In this document: positions 14,895 to 21,976 of the stretch, one piece after another | Position numbering within the stretch: position 1 is the first letter of the stretch | How the letters are laid out: each line of letters starts with the position of its first letter | DNA from: Akkermansiaceae bacterium | GTDB taxonomy: Bacteria > Verrucomicrobiota > Verrucomicrobiia > Verrucomicrobiales > Akkermansiaceae | Direction: 5' to 3' | Length of the DNA stretch: 24,340 bases | Assembly (NCBI GenBank): GCA_023301645.1 | Contig: JALZUH010000186.1 | Span: 1-24,340 of the forward strand | Made by a program: the position numbers and the translations under genes | The notes under the pieces: generated by a model | What the model saw: the letters and a program-made list of their open reading frames with translations, nothing else | Database searches by the model: none | Told to the model about the DNA's origin: nothing

Positions 14895-15923
14895 TTAATC
14901 AAGGATGGACTCCAGTGCTCGGCGATCAGGGCTCGGCATGGGGAGGCTTTCAAGGTCTTCGATGCGGTGCCACTGCTCGTTTTCTTCTCGCTGAGCGGTC
15001 TCTGTGCTGAAAATACTCAGTGTGACGTGGTAGCGAGTGATATGGTAGGTGGTCTTTAGACAGAGGGGTAGGTCGAGTGTTTGCTCTTGGGGGCGGCGGG
15101 GGAGTGACCACATGCCTGCGCGGCGTTTGCCTGTTTCCTGCTGCTGGAGGAGGATGCGCCCGTGGCTATCGCGAGTGTAGAGGGCGAATTCCTCGATACG
15201 GGAAATTTTGGTAGCTGATTTCTTGATCGGTAGACTGGCAGGGTCTGTTGTCTGGCAAAACTTCCTCACAGGGCAGTTTGGGCAGTCGGGTGACTTATTA
15301 GCACAGTAGCTCTGCCCTAGCTCCATGAGAGCGGAGTTGTATTGGCGAGCGTTTTTCTTAGGCAGTAGGTCACTGGCCCATTGCCAGAGCTGCTTCGTGC
15401 CAGCTGTAGTATCAATGCGCTCTTGGTAGTCGAAGAGTCTGGAGAAAACACGAGCGACATTAGCATCAACAATCGGTCGTGGCTCATCGTAGGCGAAGGA
15501 GCAGACTGCACCTACAGTGTAGGGACCGATGCCGGGGAGGGAACCTATTTCCTCGAAGCTCCTTGGGAAAATCCCAGCGTGATCATGGGTGATAGCTCTG
15601 GCTGCGGCGTGGAGATTACGAGCGCGTCGGTAGTAGCCGAGTCCCTCCCATGCCTTGAGAATCTCTTGCTCATCGGCGGCTGCCATCGAGCTCGGGGTGG
15701 GGTAAAGCGCCATGAATCTGAGGTAATGGCCACCTTTTCCTGATGGGTCGCTACCCAGAACAGTCTTCACCTGAGTCTGCTGCAGCATGATCTCAGAGAC
15801 AAGTATCGCCCATGGATCCTGTGTTAGCCGCCAAGGGTAGCTCTTTGCTTCCTTGGTAAACCACTCGATGAGTGTCTTTTGGAAGCTAGCAGTGCTGGTG
15901 AGGGGGCTTTTATTGGCGGGCAT
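14895..15923 (-). CDS. mutY: A/G-specific adenine DNA glycosylase
   Basis: A 342-residue MutY, which removes adenine mispaired with 8-oxoguanine. Motifs: WAILVSEIMLQQTQVKTV with catalytic Glu44; helix-hairpin-helix LPGIGPYTVGAVCSFAY; VDANVARVFSR with catalytic Asp153; and the [4Fe-4S] loop with Cys207, Cys214, Cys217 and Cys223 in the classic 6-2-5 spacing. A NUDIX-like C-terminal 8-oxoG recognition domain follows (about 245-342, with FALYTRDSHGRILLQQQETG and RRAGMWSLPRR). A short insertion (about GSDPSGKGGHYL) lies after the first catalytic helix. First gene of the minus-strand run to murU; divergent from the small membrane protein gene with 43 bases between. Confidence 0.96.
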   Translation of the reverse strand: MPANKSPLTSTASFQKTLIEWFTKEAKSYPWRLTQDPWAILVSEIMLQQTQVKTVLGSDPSGKGGHYLRFMALYPTPSSMAAADEQEILKAWEGLGYYRRARNLHAAARAITHDHAGIFPRSFEEIGSLPGIGPYTVGAVCSFAYDEPRPIVDANVARVFSRLFDYQERIDTTAGTKQLWQWASDLLPKKNARQYNSALMELGQSYCANKSPDCPNCPVRKFCQTTDPASLPIKKSATKISRIEEFALYTRDSHGRILLQQQETGKRRAGMWSLPRRPQEQTLDLPLCLKTTYHITRYHVTLSIFSTETAQREENEQWHRIEDLESLPMPSPDRRALESILD

Positions 15924-15966
15924 ATTCGTAGTTGATTCACCGTGCTAGCTCCCATATTGTCAATGC

Positions 15967-16224
15967 ATGATTGCATGGATATTACTCGGGCTCATTGCAG
16001 GAGCTTTAGCGAAGTTTGTCATTCCGGGTAAAGACCCTGGAGGGTGCTTACTTACTCTAATTATAGGTATAGCTGGGTCTTTTGTCGGAGGTCTTCTTGG
16101 CGGCTTACTGCCATTTCTCCCCGACACTGACCCAGGAGATTGGTTGCCCAATGTAGGTAGCGTATTTACCGCTACCTTTGGTGCTGTGGTGCTACTGCTT
16201 GTTTACCGCAAGTTTAAGAAATAG
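15967..16224 (+). CDS. GlsB/YeaQ/YmgE family small membrane protein
   Basis: An 85-residue protein with three membrane segments (AWILLGLIAGALAKFVIP; LLTLIIGIAGSFVGGLLGGL; FTATFGAVVLLLVYRKFKK). It has the family pattern IPGKDPGGCLLTLIIGIAGS and the Gly-rich second helix. Members of the transglycosylase-associated family are small inner-membrane proteins often induced by stress; the molecular role is not known. It stands alone on the plus strand between mutY (divergent) and asnS (tail to tail, 10 bases apart). Confidence 0.9.
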   Translation: MIAWILLGLIAGALAKFVIPGKDPGGCLLTLIIGIAGSFVGGLLGGLLPFLPDTDPGDWLPNVGSVFTATFGAVVLLLVYRKFKK

Positions 16225-16234
16225 TCTGCTAGGA

Positions 16235-17602
16235 CTAAAACTCACAGCTTCCCGGAGTTCTGTAGAAGGGGATCACGTCGCGGATATTCTTCATACCTGT
16301 GGCAAACATCAGCATACGCTCAAAGCCCATACCAAATCCTGCGTGTGGGCAGGTTCCGTATTTGCGAAGGTCGAGATACCAGCCGTAGTCGGCCTCACTG
16401 AGATTGTGCTGCTTCATGTTAGCCTTCAGGACATCGTAGCGCTCTTCACGCTGCGCTCCACCAATGATCTCACCGAGTCCAGGCACTAGCACGTCCATTG
16501 CGGTGACGGTCTTGCCGTCGTCATTGAGTCTCATGTAGAAAGGCTTCACTTCTTTAGGGTAGTTGTAAACAGTAGTCGGGCACTTGAAGTGAACCTCGGT
16601 GAGGTAGCGCTCGTGCTCGGACTGTAAGTTCACACCATACTGCACTGGGTATTCGAATTTATGACCGCTTTTGATGAGTATTTCGACAGCCTCAGTGTAG
16701 GAAACGCGCTGGAAGGGCTTATCGGCGACAAACTGAAGTCTGTCGTAGAGTCCCTTATCGACGAATTTATTAAAGATATCGAGGTCGCCTTCATTGTTAT
16801 TGAGCGCGTCAGTGATGAGGTATTTGACGAATTCTTCCGCGAGATCCATGTCACCTTCTAGATCGCAGAATGCCATCTCAGGCTCGATCATCCAGAATTC
16901 CGAAGCATGTCGTGTGGTATTGGAGTTCTCAGCGCGAAATGTCGGGCCAAACGTGTATACATTAGAAAGGGCTGTAGCAAATGCCTCACCCTCAAGCTGA
17001 CCACTCACTGTGAGATAAGCAGCCTTATTAAAGAAGTCCTTATCATAGGACTGAGCCTCCGTCTTACTAGCATCTAGTGTGCTGACGCGAAACATCTCAC
17101 CCGCACCTTCGCAGTCTGAAGAAGTAATGATCGGAGAATGGAGATGGGTGAAGTCACGCTCGTCGAAGAACCTATGAACAGCCTGAGCCATACGTGAGCG
17201 CATGCGAAATACTGCACCGTAGAGATTGGCACGTGGTCTGAGGTGGGAAATAGAGCGTAAAAACTCAGGTGAGTGACCCTTCTTCTGTAGTGGATAGTCT
17301 GCTGGAGCCTCACCGATGAGTTCTACAGAGGTAGCGTGGATTTCCCACTTTTGACCTTTACCTGGTGACTCGACTAGCTTTCCAGTGACACCTACGGCAG
17401 CACCTGTGGTCATCTTGGCGACCTGTTCATATCCTGGGATGCCAGCATCAGCGATACACTGGATGTTACCAATGCATGTGCCGTCATTGATTTCTAAAAA
17501 AGCAAACTCCTTTGAGTCTCTTCTTGTCCGAATCCACCCCTTGACGGTGATTTCTTCAACGGCTGATTCACTATGAAGTGCATTTTTTATCAATGTGCGC
17601 AT
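16235..17602 (-). CDS. asnS: Asparaginyl-tRNA synthetase
   Basis: A class IIb synthetase of 455 residues from the ATG at 17602. An in-frame TTG two codons upstream (17608) is a possible but less likely start. The N-terminal OB-fold anticodon-binding domain (VKGWIRTRRDSKEFAFLEIN) precedes the catalytic core, with the AsnS signature EFWMIEPEMAF after motif 2 (TFRAENSNTTRH) and motif 3 GFGMGFERMLMFATGMKNIR, ending IPFYRTPGSCEF. The motif-2 and C-terminal patterns favour AsnS over AspS. It lies downstream of the selenoprotein gene on the same strand, but a 223-base gap with strong inverted repeats separates them. Confidence 0.97.
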   Translation of the reverse strand: MRTLIKNALHSESAVEEITVKGWIRTRRDSKEFAFLEINDGTCIGNIQCIADAGIPGYEQVAKMTTGAAVGVTGKLVESPGKGQKWEIHATSVELIGEAPADYPLQKKGHSPEFLRSISHLRPRANLYGAVFRMRSRMAQAVHRFFDERDFTHLHSPIITSSDCEGAGEMFRVSTLDASKTEAQSYDKDFFNKAAYLTVSGQLEGEAFATALSNVYTFGPTFRAENSNTTRHASEFWMIEPEMAFCDLEGDMDLAEEFVKYLITDALNNNEGDLDIFNKFVDKGLYDRLQFVADKPFQRVSYTEAVEILIKSGHKFEYPVQYGVNLQSEHERYLTEVHFKCPTTVYNYPKEVKPFYMRLNDDGKTVTAMDVLVPGLGEIIGGAQREERYDVLKANMKQHNLSEADYGWYLDLRKYGTCPHAGFGMGFERMLMFATGMKNIRDVIPFYRTPGSCEF

Positions 17603-17680
17603 GCCCAAAAAGATGGCGCAAATAACAGCCTCTCGTCAAGGCTAGGTATTGATGACTCTACGAATAATAGATACTCGATA

Positions 17681-17719
17681 TGTTAGACTACTCCTGACTG
17701 TGTCAGGTGTAGTCTAACA
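17681..17719. repeat. Long near-perfect inverted repeat between selenoprotein gene and asnS
   Basis: TGTTAGACTAC (17681-17691) pairs perfectly with GTAGTCTAACA (17709-17719). After one T-T mismatch, CCTGAC (17693-17698) pairs with GTCAGG (17702-17707) around a TGT loop. That is 17 bp of stem in 39 bases. No T-run follows on either strand, so it is not a standard intrinsic terminator. It could end the selenoprotein mRNA, stabilise its 3' end, control asnS, or be a small repeat element. Confidence 0.7.
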
Positions 17720-17773
17720 GCTAATGGATATGGATTTATCAGTTTCTGACAGCTGTAGAATAGCTATGCAGAG

Positions 17774-17826
17774 ATCATCTAAGCCCAGTTAGCTAAGTGT
17801 AACTAGATGTAGGTCAACTAGATGAT
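17774..17826. repeat. Nested inverted repeats after the selenoprotein stop codon
   Basis: ATCATCTA (17774-17781) pairs with TAGATGAT (17819-17826). Inside, AGTTA (17787-17791) can pair with TAACT (17800-17804), and the 9-mer AACTAGATG occurs twice (17801-17809 and 17817-17825). This folded segment starts 5 bases after the selenoprotein stop codon on the minus strand. Function unknown. Confidence 0.45.
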
Positions 17827-17831
17827 TTGAA

Positions 17832-18704
17832 TTACTGGATGATTTGATCGAAGGCTTTTTTCATAGCGCTAGGATTGAATCCGTGTGGGCCTTTTTCACC
17901 GCTGAAGGCGACTTTGCCGTCAGCACCTAAGATAAATAGTCTATCAGGGTGTGATGCGTAAGCTTTCGCGATAGTGTCATTCATGTCATCAAGTAAGGTC
18001 GGGATAGTGATTTCTAAATCAGCCAAGCACGAGCTAGCCGCTGCTGCGCGCTCCTCGATATTGGTGTGAGTTTTGATGTCGACCTTCGAACTTGGACGGT
18101 TGCCGTCAGAGGCGTGTGCCTCTTTGGTATAGATCAGGTAGAAGTCTGCTTGATCCTTATGCTTCTCATACATCGCTTGAAGTTGACCAACCTCACGCGA
18201 GAATGGGCCTCAGCTGTATGAACCGAAGATAAGAACAGTCGTCTTATTAACTTTACCAAGGTCGACGATCTCCTCGCTGCCTAGCTTCTGAGCCTTAAGC
18301 TGAGGAGCAGCTGCTCCGACCTCAGGGGCTGAAGTAGCATCTTGAGACTGGCCGCCTTTTTTGCCGCCGCGCTCACCTTTACCCTCGCCTTTGCCTTTAC
18401 CCCCACGCTCACCCTTGCCTTCACCCTTGCCGCCAGATCTAGGGGCAAGGTTTTTCATTTCTTCCTCTGTAATAGCTCCGTCTTTATTGCTGTCGAAGCG
18501 AGTGAATGCCATTTCAGGTCCCTTGAACTCAGCTTTGGTTACCTTGCCGTCTTTATCCGTATCGTGTTTAGAGACTCGCTCCCATGTTGGCTTGCCGCGC
18601 TTGGCGCCACCTTGATCTGGCTTAGATGGTTTCTGCTGCTGGGCGAAAGCAACGCTAGTAGCGATACCCATGGTAGATAATAGTAGTATAGTGTTTTTAT
18701 TCAT
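17832..18704 (-). CDS. Exported EF-hand / deiodinase-like selenoprotein (UGA = Sec165)
   Basis: One 290-residue protein read through an in-frame UGA (complement of 18210-18212). Order: signal peptide (about 1-21, ending SVAFA), two canonical EF-hand loops (Asp48-Glu59, Asp71-Glu82), a linker rich in Gly, Lys, Glu and Arg (about 91-118), then a thioredoxin-fold domain from about 130. This has TTVLIFGSYS, Sec165, then GPFSREVGQLQ, the deiodinase block EAHASDG with His197, and the terminal PDRLFILGADGKVAFSGEKG. Iodothyronine deiodinases and bacterial deiodinase-like proteins carry Sec at this position. A SECIS hairpin follows the UGA. Substrate unknown: a thiol/peroxide redox or dehalogenation role in the periplasm is possible. 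A start at 18725 would add seven residues before the signal peptide and is less likely. A frameshift-free nonsense pseudogene is the alternative, made unlikely by the motif and SECIS. Confidence 0.9.
18173..18200 (-). promoter_or_regulatory. Bacterial SECIS element
   Basis: On the minus strand, 21 bases separate the UGA from the apical loop. Upper stem UGAGGUU (18195-18189) pairs with AACUUCA (18184-18178), seven pairs including one G-U, around the four-base loop GGUC (18188-18185). After one G-A mismatch, UCGC (18200-18197) pairs with GCGA (18176-18173). Known bacterial SECIS elements have an apical loop 16-37 bases after the UGA and at least one G in the first two loop positions; both hold here. 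It would recruit SelB carrying Sec-tRNA. Confidence 0.85.
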
Positions 18705-18767
18705 GTGAGTATTGAAACATCGCAAACGGGGAGAAGTTTCGCAAAAACTAACTTAAATGTGATTTTT

Positions 18768-18795
18768 ATTTTAAACAGGCAGAAACCTCTTGCAA
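18768..18795 (-). promoter_or_regulatory. Candidate promoter for selenoprotein gene
   Basis: On the minus strand TTGCAA (18795-18790) and TAAAAT (18773-18768) are separated by 16 bases, matching the consensus at 4 and 5 of 6 positions. Transcription would begin near 18761, about 57 bases before the ATG at 18704. It overlaps the rpmI leader on the other strand. Confidence 0.4.
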
Positions 18796-18821
18796 TCTGG
18801 TAATTGATAGCTAGTTTCTGC
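18779..18821 (+). repeat. Inverted repeat in the rpmI upstream region
   Basis: GCAGAAAC (18779-18786) and GTTTCTGC (18814-18821) are perfect inverted 8-mers 27 bases apart; the second copy ends 5 bases before the rpmI ATG. As RNA it could occlude the start; as DNA it may be an operator between rpmI and the divergent selenoprotein gene. Confidence 0.45.
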
Positions 18822-18826
18822 GCCCC

Positions 18827-19039
18827 ATGGCCAAATCGAAAGGTACAGCAAAAACCCGTAAGGCCGTCGCTAAGAGATTCAAAGTGACGGGCACGGGGAA
18901 GATTCTACGCCGCAAGCAAGGCAAACGCCACATTCTTACAAAGAAGAGCCCGAAGCGCAAACGCGCTCTTGGTAAGGCAACCCTTGTTTCCGACGCAGAT
19001 TTAAAAGCAGTAAGAGCTTCACTTCCCTTTGCACGATAA
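18827..19039 (+). CDS. rpmI: 50S ribosomal protein L35
   Basis: A 70-residue, strongly basic protein matching L35: KSKGTAKTRKAVAKRFKVTG, TGKILRRKQGKRHILTKKSP and KRKRALGKATLVSDADLKAV. Slightly longer than the usual 64-66 residues. It precedes rplT as in most bacteria, but infC, normally upstream, is absent here; the divergent selenoprotein gene takes its place. The ATG has no Shine-Dalgarno sequence. Confidence 0.96.
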   Translation: MAKSKGTAKTRKAVAKRFKVTGTGKILRRKQGKRHILTKKSPKRKRALGKATLVSDADLKAVRASLPFAR

Positions 19040-19051
19040 CAACTAAGAATC

Positions 19052-19200
19052 GGCGTCGACCACGCCAACTGTCCGCACCACGGACAGCCCCTACGTAGCC
19101 TTCTCGGCTATCTGAAACAGCTCAAGTAACATTGAGTGGATAAAGAAAATCGAGATCGAACAGATGAGACTACGGGGGGTGTGAAAATAACTATCTGTTC
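19052..19200 (+). ncRNA. Structured rpmI-rplT intergenic RNA (candidate L20-responsive leader)
   Basis: Four perfect hairpins lie in the 175-base gap. They are GGCGT/ACGCC (19052-19066), CTGTCCG/CGGACAG with a CACCA loop (19069-19087), TAGCC/GGCTA with a TTCTC loop (19096-19110), and GAACAGAT/ATCTGTTC (19158-19165 with 19193-19200), whose 27-base loop holds six G in a row. The last hairpin ends 14 bases before the rplT ATG. L20 represses its own operon in several phyla through leader RNAs of differing structure, which suggests a role. A standalone small RNA or an rRNA mimic is also possible. None of the hairpins has a T-run. Confidence 0.55.
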
Positions 19201-19214
19201 TAATAAATACATAA

Positions 19215-19592
19215 ATGCCAAGAGCAACAAACAACCCAGCCAGCCGCAAGCGTCGTAAGCGCGTTATCAAACGTGCAAAGGGCTTTCGCGGTTTTCGCTC
19301 GAAACTCTATAAGTATGCCAAGGACGCAGTCCGTAAGGCACAAACTTATGAGTATCGTGACCGTAAGAAGCGTAAGGGACAGTTCCGTCGCCTGTGGATT
19401 CAGCGTATCAGCGCTGGAACACGTGCACAGGACATCACTTACAGCCGCTTTATTGAAGGCCTAAAAGCCGCCAATATCGAGGTGGATCGTAAGATCCTTG
19501 CAGACCTAGCCGTCCATGACATTGACACATTCAATGCTATCGTGACACAAGCTAAGTCAGCACTTGAAAAGAAGGTCGCTGCGACAGCTTAA
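19215..19592 (+). CDS. rplT: 50S ribosomal protein L20
   Basis: A 125-residue basic protein with the L20 hallmarks KRRKRVIKRAKGFRGFRSKL, RDRKKRKGQFRRLWIQRI and YSRFIEGLKAANIEVDRKIL, ending LADLAVHDIDTFNAIV. L20 is needed early in 50S assembly and is a translational repressor of its operon in studied bacteria. No Shine-Dalgarno before the ATG. Followed by an intrinsic terminator. Confidence 0.97.
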   Translation: MPRATNNPASRKRRKRVIKRAKGFRGFRSKLYKYAKDAVRKAQTYEYRDRKKRKGQFRRLWIQRISAGTRAQDITYSRFIEGLKAANIEVDRKILADLAVHDIDTFNAIVTQAKSALEKKVAATA

Positions 19593-19611
19593 GTTAAACT
19601 AACTTATACAC

Positions 19612-19645
19612 AGCCATCAGAGGGTCATCCTCTGGTGGCTTTTTT
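19612..19645 (+). terminator. Intrinsic terminator after rplT
   Basis: AGCCATCAGAGG (19612-19623) pairs with CCTCTGGTGGCT (19629-19640), twelve pairs with one G-U, around a GTCAT loop, followed by six T (19640-19645). Confidence 0.92.
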
Positions 19646-19982
19646 GTGGTTATATATTCGGTTTTAAAACCATTTTCACAGAGCTCTCGCGGCTTACTTC
19701 TCGGTGAATTGTTCCTATTTGCTGTCTGTTGGGCTCCTCGCCCCGTGCTTAAGTTGTGTTTTGGCATTACCTACGGTAGGGTGTTGCTGCCAATTACTGA
19801 GAACAGAAGGGGAGGTTGCTTGATGTGATCGAGTGGGGAGGCTCGTATATGTGCTTTTATTTTGCCATTTGAGTTCGGCTTGGCTTGGCAAATGGTAAAT
19901 GTATGTTTAGAAGAGCACACGCCTGTAGTGACTATGTTCTCAGTAGTCATAAGAGCTAACAGCGTAATAAGCGACTAATTCA
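19646..19982. other. Intergenic region with hairpins, no gene recognised
   Basis: About 340 bases between the rplT terminator and the Hsp33-like gene. It holds the palindrome GGTTTTAAAACC (19660-19671), a long hairpin TTTGCCATTTG (19861-19871) with CAAATGGTAAA (19889-19899, one G-U pair, 17-base loop), and a smaller hairpin TGACTA (19929-19934) with TAGTCA (19944-19949). Short frames here have no recognisable protein features. It probably carries the promoter for the downstream gene, but I cannot place it. Confidence 0.5.
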
Positions 19983-20762
19983 ATGAACGAGGAAAACATG
20001 CAGCCTGTAGAAGACTTCACCAAGATGGAGTCCATTTTTGTGCGTCATCGTAATTGCCTACTCGTCAGAGGGCAGTTTACCCCCATTTTTACAGGATACT
20101 ACGTCCACTTACTCGAGCATAATCTACGCTACGAGGAGTCCATGGACACCACGCTCAAGGATATGCTCGCAGCCATGACGCTCCACCTCACTGCTAGACC
20201 ATGGGCTGAAACCATCGCCTGGACGGTCAATCTCCGAGCTCCGCGTGTGAACTACTTCGTCACGGGTAATAGCACCTTTGAGAATATCACAGGACGCCTC
20301 TTCACCAAGGATGTGCGCGAGCCAGATAGAAATCTCCTCTACAGCCAAACCAGTATTTCAGGTCAAGAACCACGAATGACCATGGTAGAAGTCGACACCA
20401 AGGACCCACTCCGCTGGATCGAGCACTACTACGAGCAGAGCGAGCAGCGCCCTGCTAAGTGCTACCAGCTCGATGATGAAAACTACGTGCTCATCGCCGC
20501 CCAGCCTGGCTATGATGAAGAGTGGTTCGACTCACTCGATGCAGAAATGGCCGCCAAAATCACCGAAGAGGAAGAGACTAAGGTGCTTGAAACACGGAAA
20601 TTTCACTTCAACTGTGGCTGTAGTCTAGAGCGTATCCTGCCGACACTCTCCTCATGGAAGGAAAACCCAGAAGGCCTATTCCAAGGTGCTAAGGAAATCA
20701 CCGTCAACTGCCCACGCTGTGGCGCCCACTACAAGGTAACACCCGAAGACCTCTCCAAGTAA
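19983..20762 (+). CDS. Hsp33-like protein with C-terminal zinc motif
   Basis: A 259-residue protein. The C-terminus has Cys211-x-Cys213 and Cys243-x-x-Cys246 in the context FHFNCGCSLERILPTL and ITVNCPRCGAHYKV. This is the arrangement and spacing of the Hsp33 (HslO) redox switch, in which CxC and CxxC bind zinc and unfold on oxidation. The preceding region (RNCLLVRGQFTPIFTGYYVH; LTARPWAETIAWTVNL; GRLFTKDVREPDRNLLYSQT) fits a diverged Hsp33 core, although the typical Gly-rich substrate-binding signatures are weak. Hsp33 is a cytoplasmic holdase chaperone active under oxidative or bleach stress. It is shorter than typical Hsp33 (about 290). A start at the second Met (19998) is possible. Standalone, 183 bases before pheS. 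Confidence 0.75.
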   Translation: MNEENMQPVEDFTKMESIFVRHRNCLLVRGQFTPIFTGYYVHLLEHNLRYEESMDTTLKDMLAAMTLHLTARPWAETIAWTVNLRAPRVNYFVTGNSTFENITGRLFTKDVREPDRNLLYSQTSISGQEPRMTMVEVDTKDPLRWIEHYYEQSEQRPAKCYQLDDENYVLIAAQPGYDEEWFDSLDAEMAAKITEEEETKVLETRKFHFNCGCSLERILPTLSSWKENPEGLFQGAKEITVNCPRCGAHYKVTPEDLSK

Positions 20763-20945
20763 GCACTGTAGAGAGCTCCCCCCCCCTAGACCCACTTCCA
20801 GAGAGACTCACCTACGATCCCACTGACTCAATAAGCAGAAAGGATCGACATTTTCCCAACACAATTTAAACCAAGCTACCACGCCAAATAAGCTCATTGA
20901 GCCCACTTGCAGTAGCCACCCCACACCCCTAGAAACTCGCCCATT

Positions 20946-21959
20946 ATGCAGGAAATAGAAATTATCCAAACTGACGCACTCGCAGCTATCACCGCCGCAC
21001 ATGATGAGAAATCACTCGATGATGCACGTGTCGCATTTTTAGGTAAAAAAGGCCGTTTGACAGCCGCAGCGGCAGGCATGAAGGATCTATCCCCTGAGCA
21101 AAAGCCACTGATGGGACAAGCCCTCAATAAAGCCCGCCAAGCCATCACCGCCGCACTCGACACCAAGCAATCTGGCCTCGAAGAAGAAGCCGACAAAAAG
21201 TCAGTAGCAGGCATCGACCTCACGCTCCCTGCACGCGGACTCCCTGCAGGTGCACTGCACCCCATCACCCAAGCCAAGGATCGCACCATCGAGATCCTAC
21301 GCCGCATGGGATTCTCCCTTGCAGACGGCCCAGAAATCGAAACTGAATATCACTGCTTCGACGCGCTCAACACCCCCGAGGATCACCCTGCGCGTAATGA
21401 AAAAGACACCTTCTACTTCGATAGCGGTAAGCTGCTTCGCACCCACACCTCTAGTGTGCAGATTCGCACCCTAGAAAAAGCAGCCCCACCTGTGCGCATC
21501 ATCGCACCGGGATCTGCCTACCGCCGTGACGAGATCGACGCCACCCACCTCTCAGTCTTTAATCAGCTCGAAGGTCTCTATGTCGACACTGACGTGAACC
21601 TCGGAGACCTCAAAGGCACCCTTGAATACTTCCTTCGTAGTATGTTCGGAGACGACACAGAAGTTCGCTTCCGCCCACACTTCTTCCCCTTCACAGAGCC
21701 GAGTTTTGAAATCGACATCAAGCTCCATGCCAAGGGACAAGAGCCCAAGTGGATGGAAATCGCTGGATGTGGCATGGTCGACCCAGCTATCTTCGAATCC
21801 ATCTGTGAAACACGCGGTGACGACGTATTCAGCCCCGATAAGGTGACAGGATTCGCCTTCGGTATGGGTATCGAGCGCCTCGCCATGATCAAATGGGGGA
21901 TCAAAGACATCCGTCTCCTCATCGAGAATGACGAGCGCTTCCTCAAGCAATTCGCATAG
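20946..21959 (+). CDS. pheS: Phenylalanyl-tRNA synthetase alpha subunit
   Basis: A 337-residue PheS. The N-terminal coiled coil (about 1-90, LDDARVAFLGKKGRLTAAAAG) binds tRNA-Phe. The class II catalytic core has TLPARGLPAGALHPIT-type strand (LTLPARGLPAGALHPIT), LLRTHTSSVQIRTLE, the motif 2 region PGSAYRRDEIDATHLSVFNQ, FRPHFFPFTEPSFEIDI and motif 3 AFGMGIERLAMIKWGIKDIR. It should pair with PheT into the (alpha-beta)2 enzyme, but pheT is not downstream; parE follows. Confidence 0.97.
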   Translation: MQEIEIIQTDALAAITAAHDEKSLDDARVAFLGKKGRLTAAAAGMKDLSPEQKPLMGQALNKARQAITAALDTKQSGLEEEADKKSVAGIDLTLPARGLPAGALHPITQAKDRTIEILRRMGFSLADGPEIETEYHCFDALNTPEDHPARNEKDTFYFDSGKLLRTHTSSVQIRTLEKAAPPVRIIAPGSAYRRDEIDATHLSVFNQLEGLYVDTDVNLGDLKGTLEYFLRSMFGDDTEVRFRPHFFPFTEPSFEIDIKLHAKGQEPKWMEIAGCGMVDPAIFESICETRGDDVFSPDKVTGFAFGMGIERLAMIKWGIKDIRLLIENDERFLKQFA

Positions 21960-21976
21960 TCGCCTCAGCCTGCTAC

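Noticed and set aside
17832..18173. A separate 113-residue protein starting at the internal ATG at 18173
   Set aside because: The frame, the conserved motif on both sides of the UGA and the SECIS hairpin show it is the C-terminal part of the selenoprotein; alone it would lack the active-site strand.
19646..19828. Short plus-strand reading frame after the rplT terminator
   Set aside because: No family resemblance; it begins directly at the T-run of a terminator.
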